Below are positions 49,501 to 61,594 of a DNA stretch of 64,000 bases, piece after piece. A program made the position numbers and the translations under genes. Source of the stretch: Synchiropus splendidus (Eukaryota; Chordata; Actinopteri; Syngnathiformes; Callionymidae); assembly GCF_027744825.2 (NCBI RefSeq), contig NC_071334.1, forward strand, positions 37,169,937 through 37,233,936, read 5' to 3'. The number at the start of each line of letters is the position of its first letter. The first letter of the stretch is position 1. A model generated the notes under the pieces. The model searched no databases. It had not been told where the DNA came from and saw only the letters and a list, made by a program, of their open reading frames with translations.

Positions 49501-52500
49501 TTAATCTGAGTGCGTTTTTGCTGTCCCCGTTGTTTAGGCTTGACTTTTATCATGTCATATTATGCTGCTTCCAGTGTTTTGTTTTGAATTTTAATGCCAC
49601 GCTGTGCGTCCTTCAGACTCAACAAAGTGAGACACGTACAGTTGATAGATATTTGCAATGGCCAATCAGATCACAAGTTGGTGAGAGTCAGGCCTTCTAA
49701 ATGGCCATGTATGCCTACTGTGACTGGCAGCTCAACGTCTACAAGCCAGCAGAGCTATGCAGATTAACAGAGCTGCACATCAGGGTTCATCACCAGAGAA
49801 ATTAAAAATATCAATAAGTAGCATGTTTGGTACACAATTAAGGTGATACTATGACTAGTAGTGCGTGTGGGTGTGTTTCTGTGTATTATTTGTATATTGA
49901 AGTCTTACTAATAATGGCATCAATCAAGGACTTGGCATGGAATGTTATTTTAACTTCCAAGTGTGTGTATTATTGGAGTTTATCAGTGCAGAAACAAGCC
50001 TCTGTTTCAAAAGGAAGTTTTCCTGACAGCAACTCTCAGCAGAGGTGCGATGAAGGTTTCCTCCTGACAAATCACAGCACAGTGGACGTGACTGGAGAGA
50101 ATGAGATGTCAACTCCCGCGAAGCAAAGTGTTTTCGATGGGTTTGGCCAATATTTCAAACCATCGAGAGTTTTGTGCAAACATAAACAGCTGTGTTCAAT
50201 AGGGGTCAAGTATCTTTTAAAATACACTTAATACACAAGTCACACACAAATCATCTTTAACCAATAGGGTAGGGGTAACCAATCTGTTCCAAAAAAAGGC
50301 AGCAGTGGCTACATATTTTTGTTTCAACCAATCAAGCACACACGGTTTAACTAATGAGGTGTCAACTGAATCAAGCAGGACCAGACAATGAATCAACTCA
50401 ATGCAGTCCTCAGACACCAAATTGGTGAAACTGCATGTGCTTGAAAAAAAAGAATGTGGACCAGAAATTGTGTCTCAGTGCTGTTTACCTGAGGTGGATA
50501 AAGAACTTGTACTCAAGTAAAATGGTTAAAATGAAGAAGATAATTCCCTCTATCAGCATGAAGATGATGTTCTTCCCTAAAACGTCCCACTCAAGAGGAT
50601 CCATGGCCCGTTTGCTACCTGGAATATGAGCCCATTATTAACTTCTCTCAAAAGTACATAGACGATAATTCAGATCTGCTTACCAAATCTCTGAAAGGCA
50701 TCAGTCATGGCCTGGTTCTTGGCCATATCTAGGAGTCCTCGTCCCAAACAGAAGTGAGGGAAGATGAGGAAAATCTTCTTCAGGTGTCTGTTCACTTCGT
50801 TCAGATACTGCACATAAGAAAACAGGAGGTTGAATAACAACATCAGTTTATATAGTAAGGTAAGGACATACCTCGTCTTTAAACAGCTCTAAAACAAAAG
50901 TTGCAATGATAACGTTGACTCCGATGAAGAGGTTAATGCAAATGAGAACAACATATGCAGTGCTGGGGACGGTGAAGATGAAGGACGCCGGATACATTAG
51001 AGGTGTGATGGACCATCTAAAGGAGTCAAGAACATTGGCTTAGAATTCAGGAGTTAGTCAAGGTAGGGGAGACACAAACAGCATTGGAGAAGTTGAAACC
51101 TTGAACCTTCTTCAATTCAAGTTTTTGTTTGATTTGGTTTTGAATCTTTGCCAGCTCAACGTGCCCGACTCCATCTGCAGGTGGATTAGGGACTTCCTGA
51201 CAAGCCAGAGTCAGTGCATGCGGCTGGGAGGGAGGTGGACTGGCTGGTGTCCACAACAACCTGGAGCTGAACGCCCAGACGACAGTGGAGATGATCATGG
51301 ACTTCAGGAGAATCACAGCTCCTCCGTCCCCTCTCATGTTGGCTGGATCACCCATTCCCACTGTGGACTCCTTCTGCTTCGTGGGAACCACCATCACCAT
51401 GGACCTCAAATGGGAGCTGACCATCTGTTCCCTCATCAGAAAGGCCCAGGAGAGAATGTTCTTCTTGGGGCAGTTATGAAAACTACGACTGCCGACGAAG
51501 TTGCTGGTGGAGTTCTACACGGCCATCATCGAGTCCATCCCCACCTCCTCTATCACCGTCTGGTACAACATTTTATTTTATTTTATTCTGACTATTACTA
51601 TTATTATGTTTTGGACTTGGACGGCACACCAAAGCACTAACCTAGTTGGTGGGATCCCCACTGACCATGGCAATACATATGATCCTGATTCTGATTCTGA
51701 AAATAAACGTTAGCTCCAAATATTTAAAGGAGCCCAATTGTTCAATGCATTTGAGTTCATTCATAAAATGTCACACATCAACAGAGCATCAAAATTGCAT
51801 TTTCAAAGTTGATCAAAATATCGATCACCAAAGCCTTTACAGCACAGCTTAATCAAACCTGTTAATAAAAACAAAACTGATTCTAAGATGTCATTGCAGC
51901 ATTTCAACACAACAATTTATGCAGTAACAAGCACTCGACATTATCATCCATGATACACAGATCTCATAGCAACAAGTTCATTGAATCAGTGGCCCAGGAC
52001 AAACCAGTATGAAGAGCTATTTGAGCAGGAGGACGCAGTATGTGGCGGGAGAAAACACTAAATCAAGAAACAGCGAGATAGAATGTGGAGTGCCTCACTG
52101 ATCAGTTCTGGGACCCACATTGTTCATACTATACATTAATGGTGACACCCATTAGGTGTTGAAACATAAATTGTGAATACTCAAAAGAAATGAAGAAAAT
52201 TAAAAACTGGCTAGCTATACATAGAATACCTGAATGCAGACAAAAAAATTGGGGGTGGCACCTTGACCTTGACAATTAGCGGTAAGAAATTAGATAAAAC
52301 AAAGTGTGAAAATACCTGCACAACTTTGTACAATGATCAATAATAATAATAATAATAATATACCTATCAGGTAGATTACTGGGCACATAGGTATGAACTG
52401 CTTGCAGAAGCAAGAGTACTCATCTACCATGACTAGGGCTGCACGATAATTGTTTGAAACACTGTGATCGCAATGTTCCTTCTTTTTTTCAACTTGTAAC

Positions 52501-55500
52501 ACTTCAGTATCACTGAGCAATCTCTCTTCCCAGTGGACTGCTGTCCCTGTGACTCAGACTGTGCCTCCCTCCACCTACTCATGCAGATGAGTGAAGAACG
52601 GGCGAGAAAGACAGTGAGGGTTTAATGAAATGTAAAATCAGCAACAGAAATATGGCAATCTATAACAATATGACGCCACAAAAAAGATGCTCTGCTCTCT
52701 TGTTCTGACAAAGATTTAAAAATGAATGTTGGTTCTATTGTTGTTATTGTACATTATTATTATTATAGTGTTATTATATTATATTATTATTATTTGCTGT
52801 AGCAAACTTGTATTTAATATTTTTTTTTCAGGTCAAATAGGTCTCAATAAGGTGTGTAGTGGTGGTTTGTAATGCGTTGTTTTAATGTCTGCATTTTGTC
52901 TGTAATTCTACATTGGAATGACATGATTTTCCTGTAGGTGTTAAAAATGATAATAACGATCCCACATTCAGTTGTTGTGAATTGCATTTTTTCTGTGTTC
53001 TATGTTGTTCCTCGATAGTTCAGCATCCCAGAAGAAAATAAGGTTGTGACCACAGCTACCTTCTCACATTCTCACATCCACGTTTGTGGAGAATGTGCTG
53101 GTGCACACAGCAGATGCTGAGAAGGCTCTCCTCTCCTGTGATAGCTCCCATACCAACTGGTCACAGAAGCTGTACCAGTGTCAGTTCATCTCTTAATGAA
53201 CAACAACGACAGGCTGAACCTTACCAAAGGGATTATTCAAATAGTTAGTGTCAAGTTCTTTGAGATCTACTTATAAGAATCAACCTAGTTCTTTACAAAT
53301 ATCACTAGACAACCCATTTTCAATTCATATGAATATCGCAATATATATTGCAAAGTAAAAGAAATCACAATGTGAGTGTTTTCCAATATACTTTAAATTG
53401 AGAATAAGTGGTAACTTCTACCAACCATGAGCTAGAACCACACTAAGACAAATGTATACTGCTGCAGTGGGAGGGAAAATGCAGAACTTACTGAGGAAGG
53501 AAATTCAAATCCTATACAGTACCTGAGGATTTTCAATAAAATGTATCTGATACCGAAACTTCTAAATTACTCTGAAGAAGAGAGTATGAAGATCAGAAGG
53601 AACCGATAGCGACACAACTGAATGACTGACCTGGACCTGACACAGACACTAGAGAAAAGTGTGAATAAGTGACAGAAATTATACTCCTTGCTCTGCTCCT
53701 GAAAAATGCATTAAGAAATATTGACTGAGTTGTTGGCAATGTAACAATGTAGCCATGTCATAGAAATGCTCATACAAATGTCATACAATTTGTCATGGAA
53801 GGTATTTACAATCTGTAAAAATTCACTCAAGGGTGAAACGATGTGATAACACTCCAACTGAGACAAAGAGTTGAGAAGGCACTCTTCATGTGTCGAGATA
53901 CTGTCCCCCTCCCTCAATTCATTTGTTTTTCCTCAATCTTGTTGTGAGCGACATTAAGTTGTATTAATCCAAAAGGTGTTTTTTGGTGTTTCGGTCGGTG
54001 ACAAATACAGTAATTTTATGACACAAGCACCAGTATTCACAGATTTTGATGGAACATCAAAGTTCAGTTGCAGGACAAGTCATGCTCTTTGATCAACCAC
54101 GAGTAGTTTGCTGCAAAATTTGTAATCTGGTTTACAGTATATCTGTGTAACTTAATCTTAATCCACAGAGCCTTTGTAGTGAGTCTTAAGCAGTGGCAAA
54201 ATATGTCCTCTGCCAAAAAAAACACACCTCTTCATGCAAAAAAATAAAAAATGCTAAAAAATATCCATGGTATGAATGTTACGGCAATAATGTACAAATA
54301 TTTAGGGCATAATGTGTGTATGTCGACAGACTGCAGCCGTGAGGGGGGTAAGCCAGTTTCTTCTGCAGTGGGTTGTGTCAGGAAGGGCATTCGGTGTATA
54401 AAAACCTGCCAAACTAAAAGATGCGGATCTCATACCGGATCGGTAGAGGCCCGGGAGTCATCTTGAAGCAGGAGTTTGTTAGGAATGTTCTAGAAGTGAA
54501 GAGTATCGGACAGTCTCAAGTTAGAAATTGAAGGGGTCATCTTCAATGTAGTTACGCCTAACAGGTGGGGTGTGACCTTGAGGAGAAGGAGACCTTCTGG
54601 AAAGAATTAGTTGAACTGCAGGAGAGTATGCCTCGAAGTGAGAAAGTGGTCATTGGGGTAGACATGTTGGTGAAGGAAACAGAGGTGGCGAGGAAGTGAT
54701 GGGAAAGTTTGGTATCCAGGATAGGAACACTGAAGGTCAGATTGTTGTACACTTTATAAAAAGGATGGAAATAGCTGTTGTCAATACTGTCTTTCAAAAG
54801 AGAGAGGAGCATAGGGTGACTTACAGAAGTGGCGGTAGTAGCACACAGGCGGATTAGATCTTGTACAGACAATGTCACTCGAAGGAAATTAGTGACTGTA
54901 AAGTAGTAGTGTGTGAGAGTGCGGCCAGACAACATAGGATGGTGGTGTGCAGGATGACCAAGGTGGTGAGGAAGGTGAAGAGGGCAAAGGCAGAGAAGAA
55001 GACAAAGTGGCGGAAGCTGAAAGAGGAAGAGTGTTGTTATGCTTTCAGGGAGGTATTGAAGCAGGCTTTGGGTGGCCAAGAAGGACAACTACGACTCAGG
55101 TGATCAGGGAAACAGGTAGAAGAGTTCTTGGTGTGTCATCTGGAAGAAAAGTTGATAAGGAGACTTGGTGCTGGAACGATGAAGTGCAGGTGTATGTACA
55201 AAGGAAGAGGCTAATAATGAGGAAAATGAGAGAGAACAAATAGGAGTGGCCATTGTCGATCAGGATGTAGCAAAGATTAGTAAGGCTGAAGTGAGAAGGG
55301 CATTGAAGAGGATGAAGAGTGGAAAGGCAGTGGGTCCTAATGATATACCTGTGGAGGTGTGGAGGTGTTTAGGGGAGGTGGCAGTAGACTTTTTGACTGA
55401 AACATTTGACAAAGTCTTTGAGAGTGAGAGGATTCCTAAGGAATGGAGGAGAAGTGTGCTGGTGCCCATCTTCAAGAACAAGGGAGATGTCCAGTGTTGT

Positions 55501-58500
55501 GGCAACTATAGAGGGATAAGGTTGATGAGCCATATGATGAAGTTGCGGGCCATGCGAAGAGAGCTGAACGGGGACAGTGAGCATGACAATGAGTGCTCCA
55601 CGCAGATATCCTCGTATTGGACCAGTCAATGTGAGGACTGTGGAGCGTTAGCCAAAGAAGACCAAGAACAATGGGAGAAGACGAGGAAGTGACTAGGAAA
55701 GAAATCGGTTTTGTGTGGTTACCAGATTGATTTGGAGCAGTGTGGTGAGTGACTTGAGGAAGAGCACTGCCGTCTATTGCACAAACGAAGATAGGAGAGT
55801 CCAACCTAATAAAAGGAATGGAAAGAGGCTGAGCAAAAACAGAGTCAATGAAATTGTCATTTGCCCCCGAATCAAGTAATAACTCTACAGGAGAAGCAAG
55901 ATCATTAAAGCGTAGAGTAGCAGGTAACAGGATACGATTAAATTTAGCTGGGGGAGGAGTATCTTTACTGACCTGAGAACGAGTCGCAGGAGGAGAACGA
56001 GGGCTCTTAGGACGTACAGGACATGTCCTAATGAGGTGACCACCACAATACAAACAAAGTCCATAAGTGAGTCGAAACTGTCGTTACTCAGGTGAGAGAC
56101 ATGCTCTCCACACCTGCATGGCTTCCACAGACACATCAGTAGCCAGGTGTAATGCTTTGCTTTGACCGGCAGACGGAAGTAGCGTAGCGCGAGTAAGTCT
56201 GGATACTGGGCTGTGTCTTCCGGCGGCGTTCCCAGATGCGGTTATCTATTTTGATAGGAAGAGTGACCAGGTCCTCTAATGACTCAGGCTTGTCCCGAGT
56301 CGAAAGTTGGTCCTGTATCTCGCTACACAGACCTCTAGAGAAAGCGGATTTGAGAGCGGGCTCGTTCCAGCCGCTCTGAGCAGCAGCAACCCGAAAACGG
56401 AGAGTAAAATCTGAAACAGACTCAGATCTAGCGTTCTCCTGGAGATTAAGCAGGTGACGGGAGGAACTGGATCTGCTCTTGTACGAAGCGTCAAAAACGC
56501 AACACATTTCAGTGGAAAAAGAACTAAATGTCTGAAGCACCGGTGAATGACACAATGACGCTGCCCACTGAGCTGCTCAGTCTCTGAGAAGATTAATAAC
56601 ATAAGCAATCTTTGCCCGATCAGAAACATATAAGTGTGGCTGCAGTTCAAACACCTAACTATACTGTAGGAAGAATCTGGAGCATGCCCCGATCTCTCCA
56701 GAACAATTCTCTGGAGAAGGGATTAGGGGCTCTCACAGGGGGAGTGGCAGAAGGAGCAGCAGAAGCACAGGGAGGATCAGAACGTGAGGACAAACGTTCA
56801 ACCGCACCAGACAGCGTCTGTAACTCCTTGAGAAGAATCTGAGTAGCATTCTCAAGAGTCCTGACCCTGGAATAAAACAAGATCACAAATGCAATCGTCC
56901 AAACGAGCACACTAAACTAAAATCTGAGAAAACAGGAAACACGCTGAGATAGGAAGCAAACAAAGAAATCGAAAAAATACTAACTCAGGCACCAGGGAAA
57001 ACCAAGAGATCAGAAAACACCAAGAGTGCACCAACGAGGAGAAGGATACGCAGAAACCAATTCCCTAGATACGAGTTGATTCGATCTGGCACTCACTGCT
57101 CGAACCAAAGTGCTTAAGAAGGGGTGGGATGGTGATGTGTAAATCAGTTCCAGCTGTGTGCCAAATCCAAGGGGAAGCTCGAACAAAACGGGGAAGAGAA
57201 AGGAGGCGAAAATGGAAGTGGTGCAAAATAAAAAAGAATCATGACACAAAAGTCCTTTTACCTTCTTAAATTTAGTGGGTGTATCTTATATTTCGGGGAG
57301 CTTCATATGAGTGGTAACTGGAGGGAGGCCAAAATAACAAAACACCTGCTTTGCATGCTATATCACATCACTTGCAAGACTGCTTATAATTCTGTTATGA
57401 GTTCTGTCTGAAAAAAGAATTGGGAGGTACCTCATTTGTTATTTTCAAAATGTAAATTAGTCCTTTACTGATTCCTCCAGTAGGAAAACAAATGACTGAT
57501 AAGCAATGTCTTTGTCAATGGCTGGCTTAACTGCATAGTAGAGTGGGAAATCCTGTTCCTGAAAAGCAGGTGGTGAATTGTATCCGATATTTGCACTTTC
57601 CCAGTCCAGAAGAGACACTCTGAAAAATGTTTCTTTTCTGACTTTGGGTCAGGTGCAAGGATTGCAATTCAAACATGAACACTTAATAAAGAAATGAGAA
57701 GTGTAAAAATCTGACCCATAGAGCAGAAGCAGTAGAGCTAGAGCGGGCAAGTTGGTGTCCAAAACGTAGGCTTTCTGGTTGAAACACAGGAAGATTAGAA
57801 TCACCATGGTGGCCGGGACGCAGTAGTTGATCTGTGGAGGACACAAATAAGGTAAAAGAAATAGTGATGATCTGTCATACTGAGGTAAACAAGAGAGCTG
57901 CAAGAGATCTTGTTTTCAAAAATATAAAGGTCATGGTGGAGATTCACGTGTGGCAGAGCATAGTTGTGTGATGATGAATCTGTTTTCATTTGATCTATCT
58001 GCACTATATTACACTACACTACTACTTCAAACAATAAATACAAGTAAACAAGATGTGACTAGAAGTGCGGTGATGTGAATAAATAACAAAATGTTGCATG
58101 TGATTGAGTTGACAGTCCATAGGCCAGCAGACCAGATCAGAGAAGAAGGCTGATGCCACCACAGAGTCACTAAAGTACTCACTGTCAATATTTAACATAA
58201 TTTTTATGGAGTATATACTGTAATTTTGCCAGTGAATAACAAGTTCAGGATTGACCACCAGCATAATTATGTTTACCAGTATAAATTGAAAGTGTGAAAC
58301 AGACTGGAGAATAACAAGCACTGACCATGTCCCAAGCAAAGTTCGCCAGCCAGTAGAGAATGGGTTTGACTCCGCAGACAAACTGCAAATGTTTGGCTTT
58401 ACTGGCTCGCTCCTCAATCAGGAAAAGGACAAAGCCAGCAGGAACGAAGGACATAGCAAATATCACGCAGATGGAGATCAGGGCATCAACAGTTGTGGTC

Positions 58501-61500
58501 ATCCTAGGATGAAAGCAGTTAGCAAATTTAAGATTTAAAAAAATGTATCTTGTGACTTTTAATTGCTTCCCTTTGTAATAGGTCACTTTTACATATAACA
58601 CATAAAAGAGCTTGGCAGAGATTCGGTGCGCCACTACTATGGTTGAGACTAAACATTCCACCTTAATTACCATACCATACCACACACCATATTTATTTAT
58701 AAATCACTTAAAAAGCAATACACGATTGTCACTAAGTGCTGTACAACTGTAAAATCAGGATAAAACAGACATAATTGAAAGAGTTGATAAAGTTGATAAA
58801 TGAGTGTAATATTTAGCTAGGGCTAGACAGATGTGCAGCTGGTCTGGACAAAATTGAAGACGTAAAGACGTTTTGGATTCTACATGGGCAGGGGAATGAC
58901 CTTGCCAAGTTTTTCAGAACTTCCAACAGAGACTTGGTGCTATGGGCGAATGAAACAAGGGCAGGCTGAACTGGGGAAAGACGACTCCAGAGGACTCAAG
59001 GACTGCAAGAACAAACTACAAAAATGTCCTCAAAAGCCTTTATGATCTTTATAGAGAAAATGGACGAAAGAACTAAGATTGGGATGACAGTGATATATTT
59101 AATATATTTTTTTATTTATATTTGTGGATTGACAGATTTTGGATGAATAAATTGGCAGTGCATTAACATAGTTTTTAAAAGCTGATCACTCCTCACCATG
59201 GTCAACAGAATGTTGAATCCGTATCGAGTTATTAGTAATCAATACAAAGCTCGACTTACTGATCACCAAAATACTTCTTCTCTCAAATATAATTCGAACG
59301 AGACACAGCACCACAGCCGGCTCTGAAGTCTCAAGCATGAATCTATTTCTCTCTGTATATATAAACATTATCCACCGAGTGTCACCACAGTGGGACATGG
59401 GAGCTGGCTGAAGTTCATGAGTTCCTATAAAAATCATGTGCCTTCTCTAAAGCCTGACGCACATGCCACTACAGCATTGATTGCACGCAGTAAGTGGGAC
59501 TGGTGAGGGACTGTGAAGAAATTGATCACAGTGATTGCGTGTTAAGGAAACATATACCTAATTTATCTTAGCCTAATCTGACCTAAGGGAGGTATCACAA
59601 GTCTGCATTCGTGGTCTCAGGCTACAGCGACTCTGTGATAGAGAGTAAAAGAAGACTCCAAGTGATCATCATACTTGGTGTCCTACATAGGATCTGCAAA
59701 GTACTAACAATGAGTTTGTTTAGATTTTAAGGTAGCAGCAGGAACTGTTTTACCACGTGCCTAGTCACGCAAAGATGGGGCCCAGTGGTCTCAGAGGCTG
59801 CTGAGTAGCTGTAGCTGGAGTGACTGCGGCACTGGTATGACGCTTGCCTGATGTAGAGGCAGGCATAGTGGTAATTTCAATTTCATTGTCAGTCAGACTG
59901 TCACCTCACCTCTGAGAATTGAGGTGTTCAGTTTTTAAATGAGACTCTAATAGAAGTCTTAACTCTAATATACGGAACCAACCAACCAACTATGGACAAC
60001 TAGAGCTACTGCACCTAAAAAGTAGCCAGAGGTACGGACGTACTGTACCTCTAGACCATCTGGTGCACCTAGTGCATCTGTCCAGATCAGTGTTCAGATG
60101 TGATCATCTGACTTGAATCAGATTAGCCATTAAGCCAATTGAATTTAGTTTGTTCCGTCCTTCATGTTGTTATGGTTGTCACTAAGCTTCTGTCATGCAT
60201 TTTGAGTGATTTCTCAATGATTGCTGTTAATTCATTTTAATTGAGGAGAACATATCAGACATTTCCAAGTCCATAAGCTTTGATTAAAACATTTTTGTAA
60301 AAATGACATGCAGAAAAAAAATGGTGTGGTGTGCAGCACTGAGCCCCAATCTGTGATGAAAAGGTCCTCCCTCATACTTCTGACAGAGATGGTGTGCTCT
60401 TCTGTTAGGCCAAATATCAAGTCCAACAGAAAACTGACCTGACCATGTCGGTGATCTGCTCCTTGTCGAGGTTGAGTGGGTGATTATAGGCAGTGATTCC
60501 ATGTCTCCTTCTGGCTGGACCAGGTGGCAGACTGGCCCTCAGCAAGCCGTTGTTCATCACATTTACAAATGATACCATTGCATGCCAGCCTTTGTTATTG
60601 TACCACACCTGTGTTCCACAGACCCGGTTACCACATGGATTCATTTCATTTGCATGATCGTATTTTTTTGTACCACAAAAAAAACATATTTACCTTAACG
60701 TTGTCTCTACTATTGAGGCTTGCATAAAAACTGGGCACTATCTTGAGGAAATGGTCCAAAGAACTATTCTGCATCAGAGAAACACCAAAGCTGAGCAGCA
60801 GAAGACTAGAGTTAATACTGCAAAAATGCCAGTCTACCTCTGGAACGTGGAAACGCTTTCTGAGCGCTAAAATCGAACTTTGGACGTGATCGATATCAAA
60901 CACATTTTGGGAGGTTTTACCCCCAAGAGAGAACCCTCCGTATCTGAAACAAGGTGATTGAGTTTGTTCAAAGAACCTATAGCTTTCAGGCAGGAAAATA
61001 ATTCTTTCTCACCTCAGTTCATTCACCCACTTCTTGGTTTTCATACTGTTGAGAACAGAGACAAGAAGAGAGCTTTTAAGAAGAGGTGTTGTGAAAACTT
61101 AATAAATATGTGCACCACACAAAACAATCAGTGAACCAAGGCGTACATGCTATTAAGGCCACGGACCATTGGGTGCACAGTTAAAATCAATGCAGTTTCC
61201 AATAAACTGGGTTGTTATTCTTTGAAAACTTTATAACAAAGACTTGCAATATATTTATATTGCAGGTATTCCTCATCAAACTTGTTTGTGATAGGGGGTT
61301 AACTGTATTTTTTTGTATTGTTTCCATACATTTTTTGAATGTTTAAAGCAGTATCACTATCCCCACTGTTCCATGAGTTGAAATGACCCCAATAAAAATT
61401 GATTGAAATCAAAGTGTTGCAAGCTATGGACAAAGTGCAATAAATTATAGGTGAGGTTTATATAGTTTGTGCCTCTGATGGGTTCTCCATCTTAGACCAT

Positions 61501-61559
61501 TTGTAGGGCAAGGTGCACAGGGATCCTTGCTGGCCTCCTAGCAGCCATGTTACTTTAGA

Positions 61560-61594
<35 letters not shown>

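Noticed and set aside
51047..51436. 129-codon minus-strand frame beside the abca7 TMD exon
   Set aside because: It is antisense to the Rex1/CR1-like LINE.
54558..55088. 176-codon minus-strand frame
   Set aside because: It is antisense to the RTE element, with leucine/serine-rich composition typical of reversed coding DNA.
55246..55692. 148-codon frame as a host gene
   Set aside because: It is RTE reverse transcriptase fused by chance to antisense Gypsy sequence after 55541.
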